A stretch of 64,000 nt of DNA from JAGQVA01 sp033764335 (GCA_033764335.1 JANRJC010000049.1:124001-188000); one strand, 5' to 3'; shown: positions 16,656-25,465, counted from the first letter of the stretch. The notes: generated by a model from the sequence alone, not told the origin. Numbers and translations are program-made.

Positions 16656-19100
16656 ATGAAGGTATATCGTTTGCTTTTTATGCCAGCATTATTCCTCTTT
16701 TCCAATCGGAGATTATTATTATTTTCCCTACTCTTTGGGGTTGTACCCTTTCTTTATGCACAGACCGAAATATCGGGAAGGGTAGTGGACAGCCTGACAC
16801 AAGAGCCGCTTTCATTTGCTAATATCCTTTACGATATTGAACTCAAACGAGGCGTAACGTCAGATATTCAGGGAAATTTTTGGATACGTACCGACGCGGA
16901 AGTAAGTCGGCTAAGAATCAGCTACCTGGGGTATAAAACGAGGATCGTCGAACCGGTTCCGCCGGGTGAATTTGTGATCTCCCTCAGCCCGGCATCCCTT
17001 CAATTGGAAGAGGTGGTCATCTACGGAGATAAAAACCCTACCGAAAAACTCATCCGAAAGGTTATTGAAAATAAGAAAATCAATAACCCCGAACGACTCC
17101 CCTCTTTTACCTACCGATCCTACAATAAAATCAATTATGACCTTTTTGTCTTTGGGGAAATGCCCGATGACAGCAGCCGTATCCGGCTTGAAAAAATGGC
17201 CGACAAAACCGGACTTTTGATCATGGAATCGGTTACGGAAAGGCGGTTTATTTTTCCGGACAAAGACGAAGAAGTGGTTACGGCAACAAAAGTATCGGGA
17301 TTTAAAAACCCCTTATTTGCCTCTTTGGCAACGGATGTTCAGCCTTTTTCTTTTTATCAGGAAATCATTCCTATCCTCGACCGTTCCTTTGTCAATCCGA
17401 TTGCCGAGGGAAGCCTCAGCCGGTATGAATACATAATTCAGGATACACTTTATGAAGGCGAGGATACCGTTTATATTGTCGCTTTTTCCCCTCAAAAAGG
17501 GAAAAATTTCGATGCTTTGACCGGTGTTCTTTACATCAATACGCACAAATTCGCCCTCCAGAATGTTATTGCCCGCCCCGCAGAGCCGGGCTTGATGGAT
17601 GTGGTAATTGAGCAGATGTATTCCCGTATGGAGGGGGAATATTGGTTTCCCGTTCAGCTAAATTTTGAACTGATTATCCGCAACTACCCCCAGAAAAATG
17701 TGGGCATGAAAGCCCGTGGACAGGGTTTTCTCCATGACATCAAAATTAACCCCGAACTGGACAAAAAAAGTTTTGGCCTGGACAATGTGCGAATGGACAA
17801 AAATGCAGGCAAAAAAGATTCGACCTTCTGGGGCATCCAACGCATAGACTCCTTGACCGCCCGGGAGATACGGACTTATGCATTTATGGACAGCGTGGGA
17901 GAAAAAGTCAATTTTGACGGAATCATGAACCAGGTCGAAAAATTATCGAGGGGAAGACTGGGCTGGAAGTTTTTGGAAGTGGATGTCAATAAACTGTTTG
18001 TGTTTAACGAGTTTGAGGGCAACCGCCCGGGACTGGGGCTTTACACGGGCAAAAGCCTTTCTCCCTGGTTTTCGCTGGGCGGATACTTTGGTTATGGTTT
18101 CCGGGACAAGGCTTGGAAATACGGCGGCAATCTCACACTTTTTTTATATCGCAAACGCGATGTCGAACTTTCTGCTGCGGCCTGGCACGATGTAATCGAA
18201 CCCGGGCAGTCTTTGCTCAACTTACAAGGGGGGCTTACCCAGCCACGGTCGTTTATGGCCACCCGCATGGATCTTACCGACGGGAAGCAGGCGGAATTAA
18301 GTTTCCGGGGTTTTCGTTATAGCAAAATCACATTAGGCGGAACTCTCTATAGCCGTTCGCCGGGATACAACTATACCTTTGTGCGGAATGATGGTACAGA
18401 ATGGGGCGGTACTTATTATTCTTCCGAAATGTTACTCCGCTTCAGGTATGCATGGCGGGAGAAGATTGTAGAAACCTTCGGGCAGCGTTTGTCCCTTACC
18501 AGCAAATATCCGGTTGTTTCGGCAGTTGTGGTGAAGGGATGGGAAAACATTGCGGGAGGAGAACTTCCCTATCTTAAAGCCGAAACAGAGATTTCACATA
18601 CATTTGAAACCAAACGTTTTGGAAATACTCAGATTCAACTGCGAGCAGGTATGACCCGAGGCGAAGTTCCCGCCCCGTTTTTGTTTCATGGTTCCGGAAG
18701 CAAAAGCCGCAGCGTCTGGATTTATGTCGAAAACTATTTCCAGACGATGAATCTCTACGAATTTCTTTCCGACCGATATGCCGAACTTTTTATCCGGCAG
18801 GATTTTGGGACATTATTGTTCCAAACCCCCCAATTCAAACCCCAAATATCGCTTGTACAGGGAATCGGATATGGTTGGTTGCCCAATCCGGAGCGACATC
18901 AGGGGTTTGAATTTAAAACGATGGAGAAGGGTTATTACGAAAGCGGTTTACTGATCAACCAGATTATTCGCCTAAACTATGTCAACATCGCTTATATGGG
19001 TCTGGGAGGCGGAATTTTTTACCGCTACGGGGTTTATCAGTTGCCGGATGTAAAACAAAACCTGGCCTTTAAGGTATCGGTTTCCTTTTCGACAAGATAA
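16656..19100 (+). CDS. DUF5686 outer-membrane protein with carboxypeptidase-regulatory-like domain
   Basis: 814 residues. After a hydrophobic signal region (about 1-35, ending FLYAQ) comes a CarbopepD_reg_2 beta-sandwich (ISGRVVDSLTQEPLSFANI ... ISYLGYKT, about 38-115). A DUF5686 region follows, and the C-terminal half has many amphipathic strands ending in FKVSVSFSTR, consistent with an outer-membrane barrel. The family is widespread in Bacteroidota, resembles a TonB-receptor without a plug, and has no proven function. It follows the sigma/membrane-protein pair by 12 bases and may belong to that operon. It is convergent with the M56 gene. Confidence 0.88.
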   Translation: MKVYRLLFMPALFLFSNRRLLLFSLLFGVVPFLYAQTEISGRVVDSLTQEPLSFANILYDIELKRGVTSDIQGNFWIRTDAEVSRLRISYLGYKTRIVEPVPPGEFVISLSPASLQLEEVVIYGDKNPTEKLIRKVIENKKINNPERLPSFTYRSYNKINYDLFVFGEMPDDSSRIRLEKMADKTGLLIMESVTERRFIFPDKDEEVVTATKVSGFKNPLFASLATDVQPFSFYQEIIPILDRSFVNPIAEGSLSRYEYIIQDTLYEGEDTVYIVAFSPQKGKNFDALTGVLYINTHKFALQNVIARPAEPGLMDVVIEQMYSRMEGEYWFPVQLNFELIIRNYPQKNVGMKARGQGFLHDIKINPELDKKSFGLDNVRMDKNAGKKDSTFWGIQRIDSLTAREIRTYAFMDSVGEKVNFDGIMNQVEKLSRGRLGWKFLEVDVNKLFVFNEFEGNRPGLGLYTGKSLSPWFSLGGYFGYGFRDKAWKYGGNLTLFLYRKRDVELSAAAWHDVIEPGQSLLNLQGGLTQPRSFMATRMDLTDGKQAELSFRGFRYSKITLGGTLYSRSPGYNYTFVRNDGTEWGGTYYSSEMLLRFRYAWREKIVETFGQRLSLTSKYPVVSAVVVKGWENIAGGELPYLKAETEISHTFETKRFGNTQIQLRAGMTRGEVPAPFLFHGSGSKSRSVWIYVENYFQTMNLYEFLSDRYAELFIRQDFGTLLFQTPQFKPQISLVQGIGYGWLPNPERHQGFEFKTMEKGYYESGLLINQIIRLNYVNIAYMGLGGGIFYRYGVYQLPDVKQNLAFKVSVSFSTR

Positions 19101-19112
19101 AACCGTCGGGGT

Positions 19113-21086
19113 TTATTTTTTCTCCTTTTTGGTTTTAATGATAATGACTCCGTTTAAACCCTCATCTCCGTATTTTTTGGTGGCTTTTTCGCCTTTCAGC
19201 ACGGAAACACTTTCGATTGCATTAGGGTCAAGTTTTTCGACTTCTATCCCATCCGTCAGCTTTTTTCCGTTGAGTATAAACAGCGGTTTTGCCTCGCCGG
19301 TTTCCGGACGGATTCTTACCACGTTATTTACATTTAGTTCTTCCATACGGGGTTCGGGGGTAGGCTGAGGCTTAGGCTGGGGGTTTGGGGTTGGTTTCGG
19401 GGCAACGTCCACGTCAACATTCGGTTCGGGAGAAATCGCCGGCACCGGCGGATTGGGGGGAGTCGGCACAACCGCAACAGCAGCCGGAGCCCCGGCTACG
19501 GTTGGTGTACCGGGAACACCCGCTACCGCAGAAGGCGGAGCCGGAGGTGCGGCTACGGTCGGTGTACCGGGAACGCCCGCTACCGCAGAAGGCGGAGCCG
19601 GAGGTGCGGGAACAGCCGGTGCTAAAACTGCGGAGTTTCCTGCCGAACTTCCTGCCCATACGTGAAGATTCCCCCCCTTGCCGTTTTCGTATTGGCGACT
19701 GATTTCGATCTTCATATTAGAGCCATGCCCGCTAAAATTGCCGGAGGTACCGTCGGGAAAACGGATTTTTCCGACCACTTTTATGAGTTTTCCATTGCTG
19801 CCGTATTCTTCTTCATTAATGACGAGATCAATCTCTTTGGCTTTAAGTTCGGCTTTCAGCGCCGCAAGGTCATCTTTTGTCATTCCTGAATGAATTGCTA
19901 CGCGGAACTCTTCCGCAGTGTATTGCGGCTGAGAAATGGGGGTGGAAGAAATATTTGCATTTGTCGGAGTGGGCGAAATCAGTGGGGTTGGGATTTGTTC
20001 GGTAAAATACGATACCGACGGAAGTTCCGGTATAGCCGCCGTAATCGTTTTGAGTTGCGGCGGTACTTGGAAGGCAAACGAAGCAAAACATGTGAGAAGA
20101 ATCACCAGGCTCAGCAGGTTTTTTCCCGCTTTTGAGGAGGTGGGGTTAAGGCCAAAAAGGCGCTGAATGCGCACCGTAAAAGAGCCGTTTTTTCCTGTTG
20201 CTGACATAATTAACCGGGGTTTAATTGTTAAATTAAAAGTATAAACCTGTGTGAGTGCTTCGGCATAGATGTGCACGTCTCTACCGGTAGCCAATACACG
20301 ATCATCACAACATTCTTCGCGAAACTGGCGGATTTGGCCGGAAATCCACCACAATGCGGGATGATAAAAAAGAACGGTTTCGATAAAAGTCTGGAAAAGA
20401 TTTACCAAAAAATCTGCTCGATGGATATGGGCAAGTTCATGCAAAAGAATAGCTTCGATATGAGCCGGCGACATGCCAGTGAGCATACCCGTCGGAAGAA
20501 GGATCAAGGGTCGGAAAAACCAGAGCGTGACCGGCCCGTCAATCAGTCGGGAAATGCACAACCGCACCGGGCGGTTGATTCCGCTTTCTTTTGCAAGAAG
20601 CCGAAGACGTTGTATCCATTCCTGCGGAGGCGAGGAAATATCCTGCGTACTCAGCCGTATCAACCCAGCGTAACCTGCTGCCATTCGCCCGGCGAAGATA
20701 AGGGCTCCCATAAACCACAATAAAACTACTACCCGAATATTCCGCTCCCAGATCTGCTTCGATTGATAAAGCAGATTGCCGAAAAAAGATTCCTCCGAAA
20801 TTTTTAGGGGGGCGGCATCTGTAATGCCGGAATAGGTTCCGTCATAGACCTCTATTGAGGGGGCAGGTTGCTCACGATACTCTTTTACAAATACAAAACC
20901 TACACTGAGAAAGAACAGCAGCCCCATCATTACCGAAACGTAGTAGCGAATCAGTGGGGAACGTTTTTGAAGAAAATTTAAAATAATAAAAAGCAATACA
21001 GCCGTTACCACACCCAGCCAAAGGCTGTGAAAAATAGCCCATCCCAGGCTTTCCATGATAGGATTAAAAACATCATTGTAGGGCAT
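19113..21086 (-). CDS. BlaR1-type M56 metallopeptidase with C-terminal TonB-receptor plug domain
   Basis: 657 residues. Membrane segments near 14-40, 47-66, 118-140 and about 325-345 frame an M56 zinc protease domain with LLHELAH (HExxH, 216-220) and downstream acids in REECCDD (256-262). The periplasmic part has a Pro/Ala/Val-rich linker with a 19-residue tandem repeat (AVAGVPGTPTVA twice). It ends in a plug-like domain (LFILNGKKL...IESVSVLKG...GVIIIKTKK). In BlaR/MecR systems the sensor protease inactivates the BlaI repressor. The gene overlaps blaI by 14 bases, so the two are co-translated. No beta-lactamase is nearby, so the signal is unknown. Confidence 0.92.
   Translation of the reverse strand: MPYNDVFNPIMESLGWAIFHSLWLGVVTAVLLFIILNFLQKRSPLIRYYVSVMMGLLFFLSVGFVFVKEYREQPAPSIEVYDGTYSGITDAAPLKISEESFFGNLLYQSKQIWERNIRVVVLLWFMGALIFAGRMAAGYAGLIRLSTQDISSPPQEWIQRLRLLAKESGINRPVRLCISRLIDGPVTLWFFRPLILLPTGMLTGMSPAHIEAILLHELAHIHRADFLVNLFQTFIETVLFYHPALWWISGQIRQFREECCDDRVLATGRDVHIYAEALTQVYTFNLTIKPRLIMSATGKNGSFTVRIQRLFGLNPTSSKAGKNLLSLVILLTCFASFAFQVPPQLKTITAAIPELPSVSYFTEQIPTPLISPTPTNANISSTPISQPQYTAEEFRVAIHSGMTKDDLAALKAELKAKEIDLVINEEEYGSNGKLIKVVGKIRFPDGTSGNFSGHGSNMKIEISRQYENGKGGNLHVWAGSSAGNSAVLAPAVPAPPAPPSAVAGVPGTPTVAAPPAPPSAVAGVPGTPTVAGAPAAVAVVPTPPNPPVPAISPEPNVDVDVAPKPTPNPQPKPQPTPEPRMEELNVNNVVRIRPETGEAKPLFILNGKKLTDGIEVEKLDPNAIESVSVLKGEKATKKYGDEGLNGVIIIKTKKEKK
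19495..19608. repeat. 57-bp tandem repeat inside the M56 gene, two copies
   Basis: Two nearly identical 57-base units (19495-19551 and 19552-19608) encode the 19-residue repeats of the Pro/Ala-rich periplasmic linker of the M56 protein. The length is a multiple of three, so copy-number change would only alter linker length. Confidence 0.85.
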
Positions 21087-21456
21087 GATTTCCTCCTTTT
21101 TTTTGTTCTTCCAGCCATTTTTCGAGTTCGCCGATTTCTTCGGATGAGGGTTTTGTATTACCCAGTGCGTGGATTACCAGGTTCATCGCAGATCCTTTAA
21201 AAACGGAGTCCACGAGGTGGCTAAAAAGGCTTTTTTTGACCTGTGTTTCGCGGATGATGGCTTCGTATTCATGTGTTTTGCCTTCCGCAACCCGGCGAAT
21301 CAGGTTTTTTTCCGTCATACGCTGCATTTGTTTCAGCGTGGTGGTATAACCCACTTCTTTTGTTTCACTAAGTTTTTCATGCACAAACCGCACGGAGGCC
21401 GGCTCATATTCCCATAGGATTTGCAAGATTTCGAGTTCAGCGGGCGAGGGGGTCAT
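21073..21456 (-). CDS. BlaI/MecI/CopY-family transcriptional repressor
   Basis: 127 residues. An N-terminal winged helix (PSPAELEILQILWEYEPASVRFVHEKL..., then GYTTTLKQMQRM) is followed by a dimerisation helix bundle (KSLFSHLVDSVFKGSAMNLVIHAL). It represses its own operon until it is cleaved or released by the M56 partner. It is the first gene of the blaI-blaR1-like operon. Its promoter and two operator palindromes at 21564-21616 are unusually clear and support autorepression. Confidence 0.93.
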   Translation of the reverse strand: MTPSPAELEILQILWEYEPASVRFVHEKLSETKEVGYTTTLKQMQRMTEKNLIRRVAEGKTHEYEAIIRETQVKKSLFSHLVDSVFKGSAMNLVIHALGNTKPSSEEIGELEKWLEEQKKGGNHALQ

Positions 21457-21463
21457 TTAATGG

Positions 21464-21491
21464 TTAATTGTTAATTGTTAATTGTTAATCG
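21464..21491. repeat. Heptad tandem repeat in the blaI leader
   Basis: Four consecutive 7-base units (three TTAATTG and one TTAATCG) occupy 21464-21491, just upstream of the blaI start codon and inside its predicted untranslated leader. Short AT-rich tandem repeats of this kind can expand or contract by slippage. Confidence 0.8.
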
Positions 21492-21563
21492 TTGTCCCGT
21501 CAGTTTCCCTTCAAAGGGGGACGTCCGACGGAAGGGGGTTCAAAGAGTAACGATCAATGAGTC

Positions 21564-21616
21564 CAAAGATATACGACATTTGTCGTAATTCAAAATTATC
21601 TACGACATTTGTCGTA
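21564..21616 (-). promoter_or_regulatory. blaI-blaR1 promoter with two BlaI operators
   Basis: On the minus strand there is a -33 box TTTG (21591-21594), a 19-base spacer and a -7 box TATCTTTG (21564-21571), a perfect match to the Bacteroidota promoter consensus. A 16-base palindrome TACGACATTTGTCGTA fills the spacer (21572-21587). An identical second copy lies just upstream of the -33 box (21601-21616), 29 bases away. TACnACA-type dyads are the known operator form for BlaI/MecI repressors. Binding would block the polymerase, so the blaI operon should be autorepressed. Confidence 0.85.
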
Positions 21617-21624
21617 AAATTTTT

Positions 21625-21670
21625 TAAGAAGTACGATATAAGAAGTACGAAGTCCGATTTACGAAGTAAG
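21625..21670. repeat. Direct repeats rich in AAGTACGA/ACGAAG
   Basis: The 12-mer taagaagtacga occurs at 21625-21636 and again at 21639-21650, followed by further agtccgatttacgaagta variants. This degenerate simple repeat lies between the operators and the end of the AMP-binding gene. Its role is unknown. Confidence 0.55.
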
Positions 21671-21691
21671 GCACCTGCGTTTTCCTTCTTC

Positions 21692-22774
21692 CTAATCACA
21701 AAAAACAAATTCAAGCGGGTAGCCGTGAATTTTGTGCAATACTTCATCGCGGAGGGCGAGATTGGTAAGCCAGAGGCTGACGGTCCATTTTCCGTCGGAG
21801 GTGCATACGGCGTTACAATCCCGGATGGCGGGGATTTTTTTAAAAGTATTTTCGATCTCGCTTCGGGTTAGCTGATAGAGCGAAACTTCGCCGGAAACGC
21901 TTTGGGGAAATTGGTTTACCACTCGTATGCCTTGTGGAACCATTGCGGGAGATGCCATATTTTGCACCGCAAAATCATAAACCTCTTTGGGCGAAAAATT
22001 ATTATTGTTTGCAATCAGATAAACCACCGGAACCCACCCATTTTTACTGTCGGGGGAAGGAACTGCGACTACTTGGTTCACCCCTGGATGTGAGGTTATG
22101 GATTCCGATACTTTGTCAAGATTCACGAGTGTATCTCCTACCGAAATTTCCCGGTATTTCGGTGTTTCGGAAACAGGATGAGGCATTCGGTTGTGACGAG
22201 CAAATTCCTTTATTTCCTGAGGAGAACAGGCGGATAAACCCGGTTCATGATGAGTAGCGGATGAATGAAGCCACAAAGTATGATTTTGTGCTGCCGGGGG
22301 AAAAAGCAATTTATCTTCCGGGAATTTTGCCCTTGTACGGTTAAAGTCGCCGATTTCCTGTCCGGCTATTTTTTCGGCTTTTCCTTTTTTCCGCAAGGCG
22401 AGGCGCATGCCGATGCGCTGAAGGGTTCCGAGATTATCGGTGAGGTCCGTTTGTAAGATGATTTTAACCGAAGGCAAATGCGGCCGGATGGACTCAACCC
22501 TGTCCCAAAGATCAGACTCGCCAAAAGGAGCCGTGGTTACCAATATTTTTGCCTGGGAGTGATTGATCAGATCGGCGATCTGGTAGGTTTGAAGTCCGGG
22601 ATGAATCGGTAGAACCGAAGCAACCGCCAGCCCGGCCCAAAGGGCAATATAAGATTCCGTTATATCCGGCAGGAGGAGGGCAACGGTGTCCATTTCCCGG
22701 ATTCCCAGTGCATGGAACATATTGGCGGTTCGGTTTATTTCCGGAATAAGAGATGGAGGAAAGGAATCAGTCAT
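21692..22774 (-). CDS. Degenerate acyl-CoA synthetase-like protein lacking the catalytic core
   Basis: About 360 residues from the ATG at 22774 (upstream starts are possible). The first 190 residues align by eye to the N-terminal part of AMP-binding acyl-CoA synthetases (NRTANMFHALGI, VALLLPDITESYIALWAGLA). Near the place of the P-loop motif there is only a decayed LWLHSSATHHEPGL. The sequence then jumps to the C-terminal subdomain (ISVGDTLVNLDKVSESITSHPGVNQ). The central adenylation core is absent, and the conserved lysine motif near the end is replaced by SVSGEVSLY. The frame is open throughout. It is either a pseudoenzyme or an in-frame relic. Confidence 0.75.
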   Translation of the reverse strand: MTDSFPPSLIPEINRTANMFHALGIREMDTVALLLPDITESYIALWAGLAVASVLPIHPGLQTYQIADLINHSQAKILVTTAPFGESDLWDRVESIRPHLPSVKIILQTDLTDNLGTLQRIGMRLALRKKGKAEKIAGQEIGDFNRTRAKFPEDKLLFPPAAQNHTLWLHSSATHHEPGLSACSPQEIKEFARHNRMPHPVSETPKYREISVGDTLVNLDKVSESITSHPGVNQVVAVPSPDSKNGWVPVVYLIANNNNFSPKEVYDFAVQNMASPAMVPQGIRVVNQFPQSVSGEVSLYQLTRSEIENTFKKIPAIRDCNAVCTSDGKWTVSLWLTNLALRDEVLHKIHGYPLEFVFCD

Positions 22775-22840
22775 TATCATTTGTAGGATAATCGTAAAGG
22801 AGTACCTAAATTTATTGCCTCGCTGCAAATAAGCTAAAAA

Positions 22841-23242
22841 TTGATGAAGGATCAGGTAAATATCCCCCCCAAAAAATGCTCACGAGTAGGAGCAGCACTC
22901 ACCTTAAAATGCCCGAACTGCTGTAACGCCCCATTATTTATCAATCAAAACCCCTACAACTTCAAAACAATGGGGAAAATGCCGGATGAATGTCCCAACT
23001 GCGGGCAGGATTTTGTGATCGAGCCGGGTTTTTATTTTGGGGCGGCAATGATCAGCTATGTCATTCAGGTGTTTATGATTGGGATTTGTGCGGCGGTAGT
23101 TTATCTCGTAGGAGGGAGAGAGCCGTTGCAGTATATTATTTCCATCAGCTTGGTGATCTTAGTTACGGCTCCCTATGTGATGGTAGTATCACGGGGGTTG
23201 TGGCTGAGCATTTTTGTGAAAAAAGAAGGAGAACCCGACTGA
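22841..23242 (+). CDS. DUF983 membrane protein with zinc ribbon
   Basis: 133 residues. Two CPxC knuckles (KCPNCC and ECPNCG, about residues 24-29 and 49-54) form a zinc ribbon. Two membrane helices follow (about 66-90 and 96-120). This is the DUF983 family, found near respiratory and lipid genes in Bacteroidota and of unknown function. It is divergent from the AMP-binding-like gene and stands alone. Confidence 0.88.
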   Translation: MMKDQVNIPPKKCSRVGAALTLKCPNCCNAPLFINQNPYNFKTMGKMPDECPNCGQDFVIEPGFYFGAAMISYVIQVFMIGICAAVVYLVGGREPLQYIISISLVILVTAPYVMVVSRGLWLSIFVKKEGEPD

Positions 23243-23345
23243 TTCATTGTTCGGGAAAATATGGATTTATGAAGGAATTTTGGTGACTTCCTCATTACCT
23301 TTACATCAGAAAGAAAACAAACCCTTCAATTAATCTTCTGAATCC

Positions 23346-24161
23346 ATGGTAGAAACAATTATGAAAGAACTGGAGAAATGGGTATTAACTCATTACCAGT
23401 CCATTTTGCTAGCGTTAATTACGCTGCTTGTGGGTCTTTGGCTCATTAAGTGGGTAGCTCGGGCAGCAAAAAAGGCAATGGAGATCCGAGATATGGATCA
23501 AACACTTCGCACATTTTTTGGCGATCTTATCAGTGTTTCCCTAAAAGCGGTACTTTTTATCAGTGTGGCGGGCATACTGGGCATTCAGACAACGTCTTTT
23601 GTGGCGATTCTGGGTGCAGCGGGACTTGCGGTAGGTCTGGCACTTCAGGGAAGCCTGGGAAACTTTGCCGGGGGAGTATTAATCCTCATTTTCCGCCCCT
23701 TCAAAGTAGGCGATCTGATTGAAGCACAAGGTTATACCGGACATGTAACTGCGCTTAATATTTTTGTAACAACCCTTAAAACGCCCGACAGCAAGGCGGT
23801 GATTCTGCCCAACGGACCTCTTTCCAACGGCTCGATTACCAATTATACCACCATCAATCAACTCCGGGTGGACCTCACGGTGGGCGTCAGTTATAAGACA
23901 GACATCCAGCTTGCCCGTGCCGTGATCATAGAAGCGATGCTTAAAAATCCCAAAGTGCTGCGAACTCCGGAGCCATCGGTAAGTGTAAGCGAACTCGGCG
24001 ATAGTTCGGTGGTGCTGGCGGTAAGACCCTATGCTACCGTGGACGATTATTGGGACGTGTATTTCGGTACTTTGGAAGATGTCAGAAATGCACTTGACAA
24101 AGCCGGAATTGAAATTCCCTTCCCTCAGCGGGTAGTACATCACTTGAATGAGACGGAATAG
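23346..24161 (+). CDS. MscS-family mechanosensitive channel
   Basis: 271 residues; a start at 23361 (MKELEKW) is also possible. Three hydrophobic segments (about 17-38, 55-78 and 80-112) end in the pore-lining helix with the Gly/Ala pattern AAGLAVGLALQGSLGNFAGG. The beta domain (FKVGDLIEAQGYTGHV, ILPNGPLSNGSITNYT) and the alpha/beta C-terminal domain follow. It is the minimal three-helix MscS type, which opens under membrane tension to release solutes during osmotic downshock. Confidence 0.95.
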   Translation: MVETIMKELEKWVLTHYQSILLALITLLVGLWLIKWVARAAKKAMEIRDMDQTLRTFFGDLISVSLKAVLFISVAGILGIQTTSFVAILGAAGLAVGLALQGSLGNFAGGVLILIFRPFKVGDLIEAQGYTGHVTALNIFVTTLKTPDSKAVILPNGPLSNGSITNYTTINQLRVDLTVGVSYKTDIQLARAVIIEAMLKNPKVLRTPEPSVSVSELGDSSVVLAVRPYATVDDYWDVYFGTLEDVRNALDKAGIEIPFPQRVVHHLNETE

Positions 24162-24216
24162 GTGATTTTTTGAACAAAGAGGCCCGGAGCGTGTATCATA
24201 TTTTGAATTTAGCGAT

Positions 24217-24224
24217 TATCTTTG
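24217..24224 (+). promoter_or_regulatory. Putative -7 box directly before ftsX
   Basis: TATCTTTG matches the Bacteroidota -7 consensus and ends six bases before the ATG at 24231. Transcription would then start at or near the start codon, giving a leaderless message. No TTTG -33 box is found at the right distance, so support is weak. Confidence 0.3.
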
Positions 24225-24230
24225 GCACAA

Positions 24231-25130
24231 ATGCGCACCGAAAAAATACCCTATCAGACCCGATACCTGAAAAGTAAATCACGGAGTACCTACATTACTT
24301 CGCTGTTGAGCATTTCGCTGGTATTATTTTTTCTGGGTTTGTTTATTGCGCTGGTGTTGTTTGGCGGTGCTTTTGCCCAAAATGCACGGGAGGCAATTGT
24401 GATGAAGGTGTTTTTGCATGACGGTATCCGCAATGAGGTGCTGAAAGACCTTGAAAAACGCCTGGGAACCATGCCTTTTGTGCGGGAAATTCGCTATGTG
24501 TCGAAGGAAGAAGCGGGAAAAACCATGCTGGAAAAAACCGGCGAGGACGTTACCGCCCTGATGGATGGCGTAAACCCGCTCCTGGCCTCATTTAATGTAA
24601 AACTTTACCCCTCCTATATCCAGGCCGATAGCCTTATTGATATACAGGAAAAACTTTCCCAGGAGAAAATTGTGGCAGAAGTAGCATATCCCGCAGACAT
24701 GATTATCAACCTCAACCGGAATATTCAGATTATATCGCTCGTATTTCTCACCGTAGGGCTTATCCTGATTGGAATTGGCTTTTACCTGATTTTTGGAACG
24801 ATTCGGCTGGCTATTTATGCAGAAAGACTGACGATACGCAGTATGCAGTTGATTGGTGCAACCCAGTCATTTATCCGGAGACCTTTTCTGATCAATGGCA
24901 TGACTCAGGGCGGGCTTGCGGGAATCATCGCGAGTGCATTGTTGATTGTATCGGTGGTTTTTCTCCGCCGCTGGTTGGAATCGCTGCAACTGGGGGGCAG
25001 TTTCTCCCTCGGAGGCACACTAATTGGATTATTAGCGGGAATTGTGTTATTTGGACTGGCCTTAGGTTTGTCCGGCAGTTTTTTCGCTGTCAATAAATAT
25101 TTAAACCGAAACCTGGACGAATTGCTGTAA
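24231..25130 (+). CDS. ftsX: Cell-division protein FtsX
   Basis: 299 residues from the ATG at 24231; a TTG nine bases earlier is less likely. An N-terminal membrane helix (about 23-47) and an extracytoplasmic domain of some 115 residues (VMKVFLHDGIR...) are followed by three more helices with the FtsX permease motif (RLAIYAERLTIRSMQLIGATQSFIRRPFL, in parts). With the ATPase FtsE it controls peptidoglycan hydrolases at the septum. FtsE is not adjacent, as is usual in Bacteroidota. The DUF3098 gene follows after two bases. Confidence 0.92.
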   Translation: MRTEKIPYQTRYLKSKSRSTYITSLLSISLVLFFLGLFIALVLFGGAFAQNAREAIVMKVFLHDGIRNEVLKDLEKRLGTMPFVREIRYVSKEEAGKTMLEKTGEDVTALMDGVNPLLASFNVKLYPSYIQADSLIDIQEKLSQEKIVAEVAYPADMIINLNRNIQIISLVFLTVGLILIGIGFYLIFGTIRLAIYAERLTIRSMQLIGATQSFIRRPFLINGMTQGGLAGIIASALLIVSVVFLRRWLESLQLGGSFSLGGTLIGLLAGIVLFGLALGLSGSFFAVNKYLNRNLDELL

Positions 25131-25132
25131 TT

Positions 25133-25465
25133 ATGAGTAAGTCAAAGACCCCGATTAAAAAAGTGGACTCGCAGAGTCCTTCCTCGAAAAAAACAACCGT
25201 AGAAAGCAGACCTGCTGTAACCTCAAATAATAACGCTCCCGCAACTCTTCCTTTTGTGCGGATGAACTATATTCTCCTCATTGCCGGGGTAGTCGTAATC
25301 GCCTTAGGCTTTTACCTGATGTCCCTGGACAACTTTGTGGATGCAACTCAATTCTCCATTTCCCTCCACATTGCTCCTGTCGTGGTAGTAGCCGGATTTG
25401 CAGGTATCATCTACGCCATTATGTACAAACCTTCCGCCCAAAATGGTCAGGCGGCATCCGAATGA
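25133..25465 (+). CDS. DUF3098 small membrane protein
   Basis: 110 residues. A polar, Lys/Ser-rich N-terminus (about 1-42) is followed by two membrane helices (about 47-65 and 80-102) with FVRMNYILLIAGVVVIALGF, the DUF3098 signature. It lies two bases after ftsX, an arrangement conserved across the phylum, often followed by the undecaprenyl-diphosphatase gene, which is not present here. Its function is unknown but likely linked to the divisome or cell envelope. Confidence 0.87.
   Translation: MSKSKTPIKKVDSQSPSSKKTTVESRPAVTSNNNAPATLPFVRMNYILLIAGVVVIALGFYLMSLDNFVDATQFSISLHIAPVVVVAGFAGIIYAIMYKPSAQNGQAASE

Noticed and set aside
21493..21541. GC-rich inverted repeat CCGTC...GACGG near the blaI start, possibly a terminator
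   Set aside because: It lies in the predicted 5' leader of blaI and lacks a T-run on either strand. It is probably part of a dispersed repeat, but support is too thin to call.
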